Shown here: positions 1-9,364 of the stretch, piece by piece
Numbering within the stretch: the stretch's first letter is position 1
Layout: the number at the start of each line of letters is the position of its first letter
Assembly: GCF_013912375.1 (NCBI RefSeq)
Contig: NZ_JACETV010000003.1
Span: 434,001-498,000 of the forward strand
Length of the DNA stretch: 64,000 bases
DNA from: Emticicia sp. BO119
GTDB taxonomy: Bacteria; Bacteroidota; Bacteroidia; Cytophagales; Spirosomataceae
Direction: 5' to 3'
Position numbers and translations under genes: made by a program
Notes under the pieces: model-generated
The model's input: the letters and a program-made list of their open reading frames with translations, nothing else
Databases searched by the model: none
What the model was told of the DNA's origin: nothing

Positions 1-450
1 TCAGACAAAAAACTGGCGCATTTCCGCAACCAGAAATTAGGGTTTATTTTTCAGAGTTACCATCTCATTAATGACTTGCCCGTGCTGGACAACGTGGAAC
101 TGCCGCTTCTGTACCGGTCTGCATCGGCGAACGAACGCACACAACTGGCCACTGAAGCCTTGCAGAAAGTAGGTTTGAGCAACCGTGTGAAGCACTACCC
201 AACCCAGCTATCGGGTGGTCAAAAGCAGCGTGTAGCGATTGCCCGTGCCATTGTGGGACGCCCTGAAATTATTTTAGCCGATGAGCCTACCGGAAACCTC
301 GACAGTGCCATGGGTAATGAGATTATGGATATTCTCATCAACCTCAACAAAAATGACGGCACTACCATTGTGATGGTAACACACGATGAAAATATGGCGA
401 AGAAAACGAATCGTTTAGTAAGACTATTTGACGGAACACAGGTAATGTAA
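1..450 (+). CDS. ABC transporter ATP-binding protein, 5' end outside window
   Basis: This is the ATPase of a MacB/LolD-type exporter that energises the two permeases downstream. The frame is open to the first base of the window, so the N-terminus and Walker A are missing. What remains starts with the Q-loop region (FIFQSYHLI) and the family motif VLDNVELPLLYR. It continues with the ABC signature LSGGQKQRVAIARA, Walker B IILADEPTGNLD and the switch histidine in VTHDE. The motif set is typical of LolD/MacB/FtsE ATPases of about 220-230 residues, so about 80 residues are lost. An internal TTG at 76 is not the real start because conserved sequence precedes it. The substrate cannot be told from the sequence. 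Confidence 0.93.
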   Translation, partial: SDKKLAHFRNQKLGFIFQSYHLINDLPVLDNVELPLLYRSASANERTQLATEALQKVGLSNRVKHYPTQLSGGQKQRVAIARAIVGRPEIILADEPTGNLDSAMGNEIMDILINLNKNDGTTIVMVTHDENMAKKTNRLVRLFDGTQVM

Positions 451-455
451 GAATC

Positions 456-585
456 GTGAATTAGCGAATTAGTGAATAAATATTTTTTAAACTAATTGGC
501 AGAATGTACATAAAGAATACTCTATGTGACACCATTCATTACTCGCTAATTCGCCATTCGCCGCAGCGGCGGACCGCTAATTCAC
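456..585. repeat. Inverted repeat with GC-rich micro-insert
   Basis: The gap between ATPase and first permease holds GTGAATTAGCGAAT at 456-469. Its inverse at the right end is interrupted by a 16-bp GC block (CCGCAGCGGCGGACCG, 561-576). Removing those 16 bases gives ATTCGCTAATTCAC, the exact reverse complement of the left arm. Another related half (CTCGCTAATTCGC) lies at 543-555. It could fold in the mRNA as a hairpin within the operon. No coding potential was seen. Confidence 0.6.
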
Positions 586-604
586 CATTAAAATTTTATC
601 TCTC

Positions 605-1858
605 ATGCTTAAGAATTATTTAAAAATAACATTTGCCGTACTGAAACGTCGGAAGTTCTTCACGTTTATCAGTCTCTTTGGTATCAGCTTTACTTTATTG
701 GTGCTGGTAGTCATTACCTCTTTTATTGATCACCTCGTTTCGGCGGGTTATCCCGAATGGAATCGGGACAAGTCTTTATATATCGAAAGAATGGTTCAAC
801 GAGATACTGCACAAAACGGGCAAACTAATGGCCCGGTTAGTATGTACTTCATTGAGAATTTTGTCCTGAAAATGACCACACCTCAAATGATAGGATTTGC
901 TTCGTATCCGAATACGGTGAACGCCTACGCCAATCAGAATAAAATAAAACTGATGTTTAAATATACAGATGCTAACTTCTGGAATATCACCAGTTTTGAT
1001 TTCCTGGAGGGCAAGCCGTTTAACAAGCAAAATATCGACAATAATGATTTCGTGATGGTGATTAACGATGACACCCGCGACAAATACTTTGGTAAGGGGG
1101 TATCAGCAGTTGGTAAAACGATGGAGTTAGATAATATTACTTACCGCATCATCGGTGTAATTCGTGGTTGCCCTGTTACCCGTATCTATGTGGCATCAGA
1201 CGTATATCTGCCTTATAATACTTCCAAAAGAGACCATACCAAAAAAGGTTTGAATGGTAATTATATGGCATTCTTATTGGCCAATGGCCCTGAGGATTTT
1301 CCAAAAATCAAGGCCGAATATGCCTCAATCATGCGCAAAGTACCCATCACAAGCGATGACAAGTGGTTTAAGCCAAATAAAGTAGAATCAACTGCAGATA
1401 CTTATGTAGGTTCGTTTATGAGCCAGTTTACCGATTCTGACGGCGACACCAAAAAGGCATATCTCTACATGGTGCTTGTGGGTTTTGCTTTATTGTTTAT
1501 GTCGTTGCCTGCCATTAATCTGGTCAATGTCAACATCAGCCGTATTATGGAGCGGGCCTCTGAAATTGGTATCCGCAAGGCATTTGGCGCATCATCCAAA
1601 GTACTTACCTATCAGTTTATTACCGAAAATATCATTCTGACGCTGATTGGTGGCATTATTGCCTTGATTCTATCGGTGGGTGTTATCTATTTTATCAATA
1701 CCAGCGGGATGATTAATTATGCCGACCTAACGATCAACTGGAAAGTTTTTGTCGTAGCTATTCTGGTGAGTCTGGTATTCGGGCTATTGTCGGGCGTTTA
1801 TCCGGCCTGGCGTATGTCTCGCTTACAGGTGGTGAACGCACTTAAAGGGGGCGAGTAA
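605..1858 (+). CDS. ABC transporter permease (MacB/FtsX type)
   Basis: This is a 417-residue inner-membrane permease. It has an N-terminal transmembrane helix (about 17-40, ISLFGISFTLLVLVVITS) and a large periplasmic MacB_PCD-like domain. The C-terminal FtsX domain has three helices (about 285-305, 335-360 and 380-400). The cytoplasmic motif ISRIMERASEIGIRKAFGAS between them is the coupling segment typical of MacB-like permeases. The end, GVYPAWRMSRLQVVNALKGGE, is also characteristic. It follows its ATPase by 154 bp and precedes a second permease by 37 bp, so the three form a transporter operon. Such exporters move lipoproteins, peptides or antimicrobials by mechanotransmission; the substrate here is unknown. 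Confidence 0.93.
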   Translation: MLKNYLKITFAVLKRRKFFTFISLFGISFTLLVLVVITSFIDHLVSAGYPEWNRDKSLYIERMVQRDTAQNGQTNGPVSMYFIENFVLKMTTPQMIGFASYPNTVNAYANQNKIKLMFKYTDANFWNITSFDFLEGKPFNKQNIDNNDFVMVINDDTRDKYFGKGVSAVGKTMELDNITYRIIGVIRGCPVTRIYVASDVYLPYNTSKRDHTKKGLNGNYMAFLLANGPEDFPKIKAEYASIMRKVPITSDDKWFKPNKVESTADTYVGSFMSQFTDSDGDTKKAYLYMVLVGFALLFMSLPAINLVNVNISRIMERASEIGIRKAFGASSKVLTYQFITENIILTLIGGIIALILSVGVIYFINTSGMINYADLTINWKVFVVAILVSLVFGLLSGVYPAWRMSRLQVVNALKGGE

Positions 1859-1895
1859 TAGCTATTTAATCAATCACATTCAAAACATTACAACT

Positions 1896-3053
1896 ATGTT
1901 TAAACATCTTTTTAAATTGATATGGAAGAAGAAAAAGAGCAGTTTCCTGATGATGCTCGAAATCTTCGTGTCCTTTCTGATATTATTTGCGGTCTGGACA
2001 CTGAGTTTTTATAATTATCGCAATTATTCAAAACCCTCAGGTATCGACCACGAAAACGTGTGGGCAGTTTTTATCAATTTCAATACTGATAATGATAGTC
2101 TGAAAACGATTTATCGTGATCTTGTCAGACAAAAACTCAAAACCTATGCTGAAATAGAAGCGTTTGCCTTTACTTCAAGCAATATGCCTTATAGTTTTAG
2201 TTCTTCTAATAGCAGTATGAAGTATAATGGCCGCGAAACACATCCTGAATTTATGAGTGTTGACCCAACCTATCCCGATGTACTGAAAATGAAATTAACG
2301 GAGGGTCGCTGGTTTACTGAGGGCGACAAAGTAAATAAGATCAAGCCAATAGTAATTACTCAAAAAATGAAAGATGATTTATTTGGTAATGATAATGCTC
2401 TGGGGAAAATAATTGGCGAAAAAGACGACAGAAAGCAGGTGATCGGTGTACTCCGTCATTTCAAATTTGAAAATGACTTTCAGGCAGAGACGGCTTGTAT
2501 GTTAGAACCTCTTAATGGTTGGCATACAGATATGTTGGTAAGAGTAAAACCTGGGACGACTGTAGAAACTGAAGCCAAATTATCAAAGGCTATTGTGCAG
2601 TTAGGTAAAGACTGGTCGGTAGAAATTCAACACTTAGATAATATGAAGGCTAACAAAAACCGCATCATCTGGGTACCGATTCTGATATTGCTGATTGTGT
2701 GCGGCTTCCTGATTTTCAATGTGGCGCTGGGGCTGTTCGGAGTATTATTTCAGACGATTAGCCGCCGCAAGCAGGAGATTGGTGTACGCAGAGCCATTGG
2801 TGCTACCAAAAGTCATATCTTGTGGCATTTTGTAGGAGAAACGGCCGTGATTACCACCTTTGGTATTATTTTAGGGCTGTTTTTTGCTATCCAGTTCCCG
2901 TTACTGAATGTTTTCGATTTAGATGCTTTTACTTATGTAATGGGGATAGTGCTGGCTATAATTTCTATTTATGTGCTCGTTATTGCCTGTGCCTTGTTCC
3001 CAAGCAAACAGGCATCAGAGATTTATCCGGCAGTGGCGCTGCATGAGGAATAG
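1896..3053 (+). CDS. Second ABC transporter permease (MacB/FtsX type)
   Basis: This 385-residue protein is a diverged partner of the preceding permease. It has an N-terminal helix after a lysine-rich start (WKKKKSSFLMMLEIFVSFLI), a periplasmic domain, and three C-terminal helices. The coupling motif is TISRRKQEIGVRRAIGATKS and the tail PSKQASEIYPAVALHEE is typical. Two permeases with one ATPase suggest a heterodimeric membrane part. A hairpin repeat (3096-3183) separates it from the regulator genes downstream, which probably respond to stress sensed by, or relieved by, this exporter (inference from gene order). Confidence 0.92.
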   Translation: MFKHLFKLIWKKKKSSFLMMLEIFVSFLILFAVWTLSFYNYRNYSKPSGIDHENVWAVFINFNTDNDSLKTIYRDLVRQKLKTYAEIEAFAFTSSNMPYSFSSSNSSMKYNGRETHPEFMSVDPTYPDVLKMKLTEGRWFTEGDKVNKIKPIVITQKMKDDLFGNDNALGKIIGEKDDRKQVIGVLRHFKFENDFQAETACMLEPLNGWHTDMLVRVKPGTTVETEAKLSKAIVQLGKDWSVEIQHLDNMKANKNRIIWVPILILLIVCGFLIFNVALGLFGVLFQTISRRKQEIGVRRAIGATKSHILWHFVGETAVITTFGIILGLFFAIQFPLLNVFDLDAFTYVMGIVLAIISIYVLVIACALFPSKQASEIYPAVALHEE

Positions 3054-3095
3054 GGATGGAATTGTTTATTGCGTTATATTTGTGAAATGAAAAAA

Positions 3096-3183
3096 TACCC
3101 CACACCCCAACCCCTCTCCCCAACAGTGGGGAGAGGGGCTCAAATTCCCTCCCCACTGTTGGGGAGGGTTAGGGTGGGGTTAA
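3096..3183. repeat. Double-hairpin GC-rich repeat, copy 1
   Basis: Two adjacent hairpins are enclosed by an outer inverted pair (TACCCCAC / GTGGGGTTA). Hairpin 1 has arms CCCCTCTCCCC and GGGGAGAGGGG. Hairpin 2 has arms CCCTCCCC and GGGGAGGG with the loop ACTGTT. Related copies are at 9365-9472, 18451-18566 and, degraded, 59227-59324. It lies between a permease stop and the response-regulator start, so it may act as an attenuator or mRNA boundary. The architecture resembles REP/BIME-like elements, but no RAYT transposase gene is in the window. Confidence 0.85.
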
Positions 3184-3193
3184 TTTACCCCCC

Positions 3194-4567
3194 ATGCTCT
3201 TAATCATCGACGATGACATAGCTGTACGAACCTCTCTTTCTTTACTCATGAAAAAAGAGGGGTTTGATTTTGTTGCTGTGGGTTCACAGCAGGAGGCGCT
3301 GGCGTTTTTACAACTGGAAGTACCTGATCTGGTAATTTTAGATATGAATTTCTCGAATGATACGTCGGGCGATGATGGTCTGAATTTGTTAGAGAAAATC
3401 AAGAAAGTCAATAATAGTATTCCGGTAATACTGATTACGGGTTGGGCAACGATTGATCTGGCCGTGAAAGGCATGAAATTAGGGGCGAGTGATTTTATCA
3501 ACAAACCCTGGCAAAACGCGCATCTGATGCAGTCTATTCGCACCATACTGGATTTATCTGAAAAGAAAACTCTGACACTGACACGCAAGAGATTAGATGC
3601 TCAATATAATTTCAGCCAGTTGATAGGCGAAGATGCAGAGTTTCTGCGGATATTAGAGACCATTGGAAGAGTTGCCTCTACTGATGCTTCGGTGCTGATA
3701 ATGGGTGAGAGCGGCACAGGTAAAGAATTAATTGCAGAGGCGATCCATCAGAATAGCCAGCGTAACCGCAAGCCGTTTGTGAAAGTCAATTTAGGTGGAA
3801 TCTCTACGAGTTTATTTGAATCTGAAATGTTCGGGCACGTTCGTGGGGCTTTTACAGATGCCCGCTACGACCGCGTAGGCCGATTTGAAATGGCCAATAA
3901 AGGCACTATTTTCTTAGATGAAATCGGGGATTTAGATTTGAGCAGTCAGGTAAAATTATTGCGGGTACTGCAAGACCGCACCTATGAGGTGCTGGGTAGT
4001 AGCCGTACCAAAACCCTTGATGTGCGGGTAGTGTGTGCCACCAACAAGAATTTAGAGGAAAGCGTACAGAAAAATGCTTTCAGAGAAGATTTGCTGTATC
4101 GTATCAACCTGATTACGATTAATCTGCCCCCTTTACGCAAACGCCCGAACGATATTCCGTTGCTGGTTAATTTCTTTGTGCAGAATCTCAGGGAGATTTA
4201 TAGCCGTCCGAATCTGCGGGTTACGCAGGAAGCCATGAAATGGTTGAAACAACTGCCGCTTCCGGGGAATATACGACAGTTGAAAAACCTGGTAGAGCGA
4301 ACCATTTTAGTGAGCAGCCATGATACTTTAGAGGTAGCAGATTTTCAGGCGCAATGGCAGCCAACAGCCCGCAAGCCAAGCTCTGTAGCCTTGCCGGAAG
4401 TGGGAAGCATGACACTTGAGGAAATGGAAGTGCAGATGATTAAACGTGCGCTGGAGTTTCATAAGGGTAAGGTAATGACGGTAGCCAAGGCACTGGGCTT
4501 GACTCGCAGTGCTTTATATCGTAGATTGGAGAAATATAATATCCCGCATGATGAAGATCCGGACTAA
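3194..4567 (+). CDS. Sigma-54-dependent response regulator (NtrC family)
   Basis: This is a 457-residue transcription activator. The receiver domain occupies residues 1-120, with acidic residues IDDD at 5-8, probable phosphoacceptor Asp50 (VILDMNF) and Lys104 (FINKPW). The AAA+ domain has Walker A GESGTGKE at 171-178, the sigma-54-contacting GAFTDA loop at 218-223, and Walker B TIFLDEIGDL. A Fis-type helix-turn-helix (AKALGLTRSALYRRLEKY) ends the protein. The gene overlaps the following kinase gene by 20 bp, so the pair is translationally coupled. It probably drives sigma-54 promoters for the upstream transporter or envelope genes; no convincing -24/-12 site was found in the window. Confidence 0.96.
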   Translation: MLLIIDDDIAVRTSLSLLMKKEGFDFVAVGSQQEALAFLQLEVPDLVILDMNFSNDTSGDDGLNLLEKIKKVNNSIPVILITGWATIDLAVKGMKLGASDFINKPWQNAHLMQSIRTILDLSEKKTLTLTRKRLDAQYNFSQLIGEDAEFLRILETIGRVASTDASVLIMGESGTGKELIAEAIHQNSQRNRKPFVKVNLGGISTSLFESEMFGHVRGAFTDARYDRVGRFEMANKGTIFLDEIGDLDLSSQVKLLRVLQDRTYEVLGSSRTKTLDVRVVCATNKNLEESVQKNAFREDLLYRINLITINLPPLRKRPNDIPLLVNFFVQNLREIYSRPNLRVTQEAMKWLKQLPLPGNIRQLKNLVERTILVSSHDTLEVADFQAQWQPTARKPSSVALPEVGSMTLEEMEVQMIKRALEFHKGKVMTVAKALGLTRSALYRRLEKYNIPHDEDPD

Positions 4568-5864
4568 GTTTTTGCTTTTCATGGTGGTTATCCACTCTGT
4601 AATGATTGGCCTTTCTTTCTATATTTTTCAGGAAAACAGAATTTATTTTATTGTTTCAGAGGTTTTTATACTGCTTTCGGTGTTTATTGCCTGGCAGTTA
4701 TATCATGATCTGATTGCGCCTGTCCGATTATTGATGACGGGCGTGGATGCCATGCGGGATAAGGATTTCAGCGTGAAGTTTCTGAAGATTGGCAAGCTTG
4801 AGATGGATATGTTGATTGATGTGTACAACGGTATGGTAGACCAGCTCAGGCATGAACGCACGCAACAGGAACAGCAACATTACTTTCTCGAAAAATTAGT
4901 TCAGACCTCTCCTACCGGAATCCTGATTTTAGATTTTGATGATCATATTGCCAATATCAATCCGAAGGTTTGCGAGATATTGAGTACGCCTGCCGAGGAA
5001 CTCATCGGCAAATCTGTTTTTGATTTTGATAAGGTTTTACTGCAAGCTATCAGTACACTGAAAACCGGCGAATCGAAGACTATCTCGCTTAATGGCATAC
5101 AGACCTATAAATGCCAGAAGTCGCATTTTATCGACAGGGGTTTCCCACGTTTTTTTGTAATGATAGAAGAACTGACAGCCGAGATTCTGCAAGCAGAAAA
5201 GAAAGCCTATGGAAAAGTAATACGGATGATGGCGCATGAGGTGAATAATTCTATCGGCTCGGTTAATTCTATTTTAGATACCACGATTCAGCTACAGGAA
5301 AATGACTCTGATATTAAACACGCCCTTGAAATTGCGATTCAGCGGAACGACCATCTGAACTATTTCATGCGGAATTTTGCAGATATGGTGCGCCTGCCGG
5401 AACCACGACCCGAGAAAGTAGATTTGAATGAGTTGCTGCGAAACACCATCCGGCTGATGGAGTTCAGAGCTTCACAATCAGATATTACCCTGAATGTAGA
5501 ACTCACAGAAATGCCTTTCCTGATTTCGGCAGATTTGCACCAGCTGGAGCAGGTGGTGATTAATATTATCAAGAATGCGATTGAATCGATAGAGATACGC
5601 AAGCTACGGAATCCTGATACTTCTCTTGCCGGCCTGATTACTATCAGAACCTCTTTCAAACCCAAACAATTAGTGATTGAAGACAATGGCGTGGGGATTT
5701 CTCCCGACGCAGAAAAGCAGATTTTCTCGCCTTTCTTCACCACCAAAGAAAATGGGCAGGGTATAGGCCTGACGCTCATTCGTGAGGTATTGGTGAATCA
5801 TGGTTTTCAGTATGCTTTGAAGACGAATGAGGATAAGCTGACAGCTTTTCAAATTCGGTTTTGA
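4548..5864 (+). CDS. Membrane sensor histidine kinase
   Basis: This is the cognate kinase of the NtrC-type regulator. I place the start at ATG 4548 (or the adjacent ATG 4551) instead of the upstream GTG at 4509. It then begins MMKIRTKFLLFMVV with a transmembrane hairpin, in place of a hydrophilic extension inside the neighbour. Two TM helices lie within about the first 55 residues, followed by a HAMP-like stretch, a short PAS-like domain, and the H-box with His230 (RMMAHEVNNSIGS). Then come an N-box (VVINIIKNAIESI), G1 (IEDNGVGISPD) and G2 (GQGIGLTLIREVL). There is essentially no periplasmic loop, so it may sense a membrane or intracellular cue. Confidence 0.94.
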   Translation: MMKIRTKFLLFMVVIHSVMIGLSFYIFQENRIYFIVSEVFILLSVFIAWQLYHDLIAPVRLLMTGVDAMRDKDFSVKFLKIGKLEMDMLIDVYNGMVDQLRHERTQQEQQHYFLEKLVQTSPTGILILDFDDHIANINPKVCEILSTPAEELIGKSVFDFDKVLLQAISTLKTGESKTISLNGIQTYKCQKSHFIDRGFPRFFVMIEELTAEILQAEKKAYGKVIRMMAHEVNNSIGSVNSILDTTIQLQENDSDIKHALEIAIQRNDHLNYFMRNFADMVRLPEPRPEKVDLNELLRNTIRLMEFRASQSDITLNVELTEMPFLISADLHQLEQVVINIIKNAIESIEIRKLRNPDTSLAGLITIRTSFKPKQLVIEDNGVGISPDAEKQIFSPFFTTKENGQGIGLTLIREVLVNHGFQYALKTNEDKLTAFQIRF

Positions 5865-5871
5865 GTTTTTG

Positions 5872-5988
5872 TTTTAACCACAGAGTTGCGCGGAGTTAGT
5901 CACGGAGTAGTGCGGAGGCAAAAAGTCCTCGATGAAACTTCGTTCTATTGCCGGGCGTCGGTCGCTCTGTGGCACTCCGTGGTTAAAA
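5872..5988. repeat. Intergenic element with terminal inverted repeats
   Basis: TTTTAACCACAGAG at 5872-5885 is matched by CTCCGTGGTTAAAA at 5975-5988, with 13 of 14 bases complementary. The interior (CGGAGTTAGTCACGGAGTAG and following) carries further CGGAGT units. It fills the space between two convergent genes. No transposase is encoded; it looks like a short non-autonomous or REP-like element. Confidence 0.6.
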
Positions 5989-5999
5989 AGCTCACACCC

Positions 6000-6629
6000 T
6001 CAATTAAAAAAGTAATTCAAGCCAATGCCAAACTGAAAAGTCTTTACATCGGGGCGGTCTTCGATTCCGTCTTCATTGAGAAGGAAACTACTGAATTTGC
6101 CTAAATTGGCTCCGGCTTTGAGGTTAAGGGCTAATCTGGGGCTTACAAAGAAATTAACCCCACCGCCTAAAGATAGCGCGCCACCACTTAGTTCGTATTT
6201 AAAGAGTTGTCCGTTCAATTGTACGGGGTTAACGACAAGATACTGGTAATTATAGGCTAATTCGGCATAAGGTCTTACTTTTTGTAGTGTTCCTCCGAAA
6301 TTATAACGGGTTCCTACCCCTACGATAGTCATCCCGTAGTCGTCCCAATCGTTTTTGAAGGCAAAAGAATGGTAATCGAGCGTGGCAAAGAGTTCTATAT
6401 GCTGGGTAAGCCCAAAACCAAGGTTTAGCCCACCGCCTATACCTGTGGGTTCGAGTTCATCTAACTGATTGAAATAAGAAGAGGCCCAATGCTTGTAGCT
6501 GCCTCCCAGCCCGATATGGAAGCCCTCAGTATTGGAGCGCAACGTAAGGGCATCCTGAGCCCGGGAGGAAAGGCTTATGATTGTGCACATGACGATAAAG
6601 GCTATGTATTTTTTCAAAATAGTTTTCAT
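6000..6629 (-). CDS. Outer-membrane beta-barrel protein
   Basis: This is a 209-residue protein with a signal peptide (MKTILKKYIAFIVMCTIISL...SSRAQ). Glycine- and aromatic-rich alternating strands follow (GFHIGLGGSYKHW, GGGLNLGFGLTQHIELF, GVGTRYNFGG). The C-terminal strand is FQFGIGLNYFFN, ending in an aromatic residue pair plus Asn. This is the pattern of small OmpA/OmpW-like porin-fold proteins (outer membrane protein beta-barrel family). It lies 20 bp downstream of the transmembrane kinase gene and is probably the last gene of the signalling operon. It could be an output or sensor in the outer membrane; no specific function is recognised. Confidence 0.8.
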   Translation of the reverse strand: MKTILKKYIAFIVMCTIISLSSRAQDALTLRSNTEGFHIGLGGSYKHWASSYFNQLDELEPTGIGGGLNLGFGLTQHIELFATLDYHSFAFKNDWDDYGMTIVGVGTRYNFGGTLQKVRPYAELAYNYQYLVVNPVQLNGQLFKYELSGGALSLGGGVNFFVSPRLALNLKAGANLGKFSSFLLNEDGIEDRPDVKTFQFGIGLNYFFN

Positions 6630-6649
6630 AAAGTTTATGATTTAAAAGT

Positions 6650-8473
6650 TTATAGTGTAATAGTTAAGATGGCATTGGCGGTTTTGGGGTCGGGCAGTAT
6701 GCGCATACCTCTTGTAAAAACCACAGGCTCGGTAGTGCTACCGGACTTACCCAGTTCAGGGCTTTTGAGGGGTACCCAGTCGCCATTGACGGCTTGCACC
6801 CGCTCGGGTCTGAACTCCAGAAATGATTTTCCGGCATCGCTTGAGCGGGCACTGGTTACTTTAGCTGTCGCACGGGCACCTGCGGCAATAACCACGATGC
6901 CATCTACCCGGATATCGGTCAGTACCCGCAGGTTAATACTCTTGCCTTTGATGCCCGGGTCGTTGGAAGAAATGGTTTCATCTAATGCTACCGCTACCGA
7001 TAAACCTCTGATCGTTACATTGCGTGAGGCCCTGACTTTAGGTTCTTCTTTTACGGATTCTGGGTCTTTTACCGGGTCTTTTACCGGGTCATTAACCGGT
7101 TGCTTTACAATCGGCTCTGACGGGGTTGGCTTAGGGTCTTCTTTCTTTTTCTCCTCTTCTTTTTTCTCTACGGGTTGTTTGGTTTTGTCTTTTTCCTTAC
7201 TCTTTTCTTTGTTGTCTACAGGTGGTATATCTTTGGGTCTGATTTCTTTTTTTTCTGTGGGGTTAATTACCTTGTCTAAAGGTTGCTGGAAACCAACGCT
7301 ATTGTTGCTGACTTTCTGAGAGTCGGTATCAGATACTGTCTGCGGAATTACTACCTGGGTAGTGGGTGTAAAGCTCTGCTCCTGTTTGTTATCAGGTTTT
7401 TTTGGAGACATAAAGAAAACGCCTCCAATAACTATCATCACCGCTGCAAGCACTGCTCCGCCTAAAATCATGCCTTCGGTTGATAACATTCTTGACTTGA
7501 CTGTCTGTACTACTGTAGGCTTAAAGCCTGTTCCTTGTTGCTGTTTTTGGTGGTAGTCGGCCAGTCGGGTCGGGTTAGTGTTGGCTTTGGTATAAGCTAC
7601 TGTTGGGTTTACATTTATTTCTACTTTTTTAGGCTGTAGCGACTGCGGCACTACCTTGCCGGGTGTTACGATGGTGCTCAGGATATGGCGTAAGTCTGCC
7701 GCGCTTTCAAAGCGTCTTTCGGGTTTCTTCTGGAGTAAAGTATCGAGGATTTCTTCTACTTTTTTGGGCAGATTACCGATGCGCGTTCGTAAAGGAATCG
7801 GTTTCTTAGTCAGAATCTGTGTTATGAGAGTAGAATCAGTTGAGGCCTCAAAAGGCATTTTGCCCGATAGCAATTCATACATGAGTACACCAATGGCGTA
7901 GAGGTCTGACTGAACACTGGGTTCGCTGCCGTCTAATAGTTCAGGGGCCATATATTCAAGTGTACCTACGATTCTGTCGGCCCGTGTGAGTCTCTGTGAA
8001 CCTACCATGCGGGCAATGCCGAAGTCCATCAGTTTTACTGTGCCGTCACGGGTAAGCATGAGGTTAGCAGGTTTGATGTCGCGGTGTAAAATACCTTTTT
8101 CATGGGCGTGATGCAGGCCGTCCAGGGTTTGCATCAGTATTTTCAACACTGATTCAAGAGGTAAAGCTCCGTTTTGTTTTAGCAGTTTTTCAAGATTCAT
8201 CCCATCAACAAACTCCATCACCATAAAATTGTCGTTGCGGTCTCTCAGAAAATTATAGAGTACGGCCACATTTGAGTGATTGAGTTTGGCAGACAAAATG
8301 GCTTCGTTGCGGAAACGCTCAAAAAAGGTGGTATCACGCACCAGATGCGGATGCAGAATCTTGACAGCCACCGAGCGTTGCAAAAGCGTATCTGTTGCCC
8401 GATAGACCGTTCCCATACCTCCCTCGCCTAACAGCTCTTCTACATTATAGTTTTGTATTTTCTGGCCTATCAT
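6650..8473 (-). CDS. Transmembrane Ser/Thr protein kinase
   Basis: This is a 607-residue eukaryotic-like (Hanks-type) kinase. The kinase domain spans about 10-265, with glycine loop GEGGMG at 16-21, Lys38 in VAVKIL, catalytic HRDIKPANL at 130-138, DFG at 150-152 and TLEYMAPE at 171-178. A transmembrane helix lies near 336-355. A low-complexity Lys/Glu/Pro linker (about 400-480, with VKDPVKDP repeats) leads to a C-terminal extracytoplasmic domain of about 120 residues (RNVTIRGLSVAVALDE...). That domain resembles no PASTA or NHL repeat. The start overlaps the stop of the PP2C gene by 4 bp, so kinase and phosphatase are coupled. Confidence 0.95.
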   Translation of the reverse strand: MIGQKIQNYNVEELLGEGGMGTVYRATDTLLQRSVAVKILHPHLVRDTTFFERFRNEAILSAKLNHSNVAVLYNFLRDRNDNFMVMEFVDGMNLEKLLKQNGALPLESVLKILMQTLDGLHHAHEKGILHRDIKPANLMLTRDGTVKLMDFGIARMVGSQRLTRADRIVGTLEYMAPELLDGSEPSVQSDLYAIGVLMYELLSGKMPFEASTDSTLITQILTKKPIPLRTRIGNLPKKVEEILDTLLQKKPERRFESAADLRHILSTIVTPGKVVPQSLQPKKVEINVNPTVAYTKANTNPTRLADYHQKQQQGTGFKPTVVQTVKSRMLSTEGMILGGAVLAAVMIVIGGVFFMSPKKPDNKQEQSFTPTTQVVIPQTVSDTDSQKVSNNSVGFQQPLDKVINPTEKKEIRPKDIPPVDNKEKSKEKDKTKQPVEKKEEEKKKEDPKPTPSEPIVKQPVNDPVKDPVKDPESVKEEPKVRASRNVTIRGLSVAVALDETISSNDPGIKGKSINLRVLTDIRVDGIVVIAAGARATAKVTSARSSDAGKSFLEFRPERVQAVNGDWVPLKSPELGKSGSTTEPVVFTRGMRILPDPKTANAILTITL

Positions 8474-9330
8474 GGTATGTCAATGTTTTCGGTAGGTTTA
8501 GCGGGCTGAAATTCCTCAGGGTTCACACGCTCTACCAACAGCACCGTAATGTTATCGTGTCCGCCTCTTTGTTTGGCGGCATCTACCATTTGCTGAGCTG
8601 CTTCATTCAGCGCAGGAATGGTTAAAAAAGTGGCTATTTCTGCCGGACTGAAATAATCATAGAGGCCATCACTACAGAGCATAAGCCGATCGTTGTTCTC
8701 AAACAAGGTCGGAATAGCCTCTACGTCTACTTCTACTTTATTGTGCGTGCCCATTGCCCGTGTGAGCATATTTCGGTCGGGGTGTTTTTCGGCTTCTTCT
8801 GCTGATATGACACCCTGCTGAAGCAGCTCCTGCACATAAGTATGGTCAGTTGATAGCTGAATCAGCTGACCGTCTTTGAACAGATACAACCGACTGTCGC
8901 CTACGTGTGCCATATACAGCCTATTCTGGCAAATGGCAACAGCCGTGCATGTTGTACCCATTCCTTTTTGCATCACATTTTTGTTGGCAGCCTGCCAGAT
9001 AGCCCGGTTTGCCTTGGTAAAGGCTACAAACAAACTTGATTCGGGCGTATCTTCCTGCTGGTAATAGGCTTTGGCAATTGTTTCCACAGCCATTTGTGAC
9101 GCTATTTCTCCGGCGGCGTGTCCGCCCATTCCATCTGCCACAATAGCGAGAAATCCTTTCTGGGTTCTCCCTACTATTTTAGACGGCCGCACAAACCGGG
9201 CTGCATCTTCGTTGTTGGTGCGTACTCGTCCTACATCGGTTACCACCACCGCCCTCAGGTCTTCTTCTCTGATGGGGTGTTCTTCTGTAGGCTTAGGCTC
9301 GCCTCCCGATAACCATTTTTTCCAAAACAT
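8470..9330 (-). CDS. PP2C-family Ser/Thr phosphatase
   Basis: This is a 286-residue PPM/PP2C phosphatase with all the metal-binding motifs. They are DVGRVRTNNEDA near 31-42, VADGMGGHAAGEIAS, HVGDSRLYLF, MLCSDGLYDYF and GGHDNITVLLV. There is no transmembrane segment, so it is probably cytoplasmic. It should remove phosphate from Ser/Thr residues placed by the two kinases encoded either side of it. It overlaps the downstream transmembrane kinase by 4 bp and lies 148 bp from the upstream kinase, with a hairpin repeat between. Confidence 0.95.
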   Translation of the reverse strand: MFWKKWLSGGEPKPTEEHPIREEDLRAVVVTDVGRVRTNNEDAARFVRPSKIVGRTQKGFLAIVADGMGGHAAGEIASQMAVETIAKAYYQQEDTPESSLFVAFTKANRAIWQAANKNVMQKGMGTTCTAVAICQNRLYMAHVGDSRLYLFKDGQLIQLSTDHTYVQELLQQGVISAEEAEKHPDRNMLTRAMGTHNKVEVDVEAIPTLFENNDRLMLCSDGLYDYFSPAEIATFLTIPALNEAAQQMVDAAKQRGGHDNITVLLVERVNPEEFQPAKPTENIDIP

Positions 9331-9364
9331 CTTGTAGATGATTAAATGATTGATTAATATTTAA

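Noticed and set aside
3096-3183. CRISPR-like repeat array
   Set aside because: The repeats are inverted hairpin pairs, not regularly spaced direct repeats, and no cas gene is near.
6489-7319. A 276-codon plus-strand open frame
   Set aside because: It is a shadow of the kinase C-terminal linker and the barrel gene, with low-complexity Ser/Phe/Gly translation.
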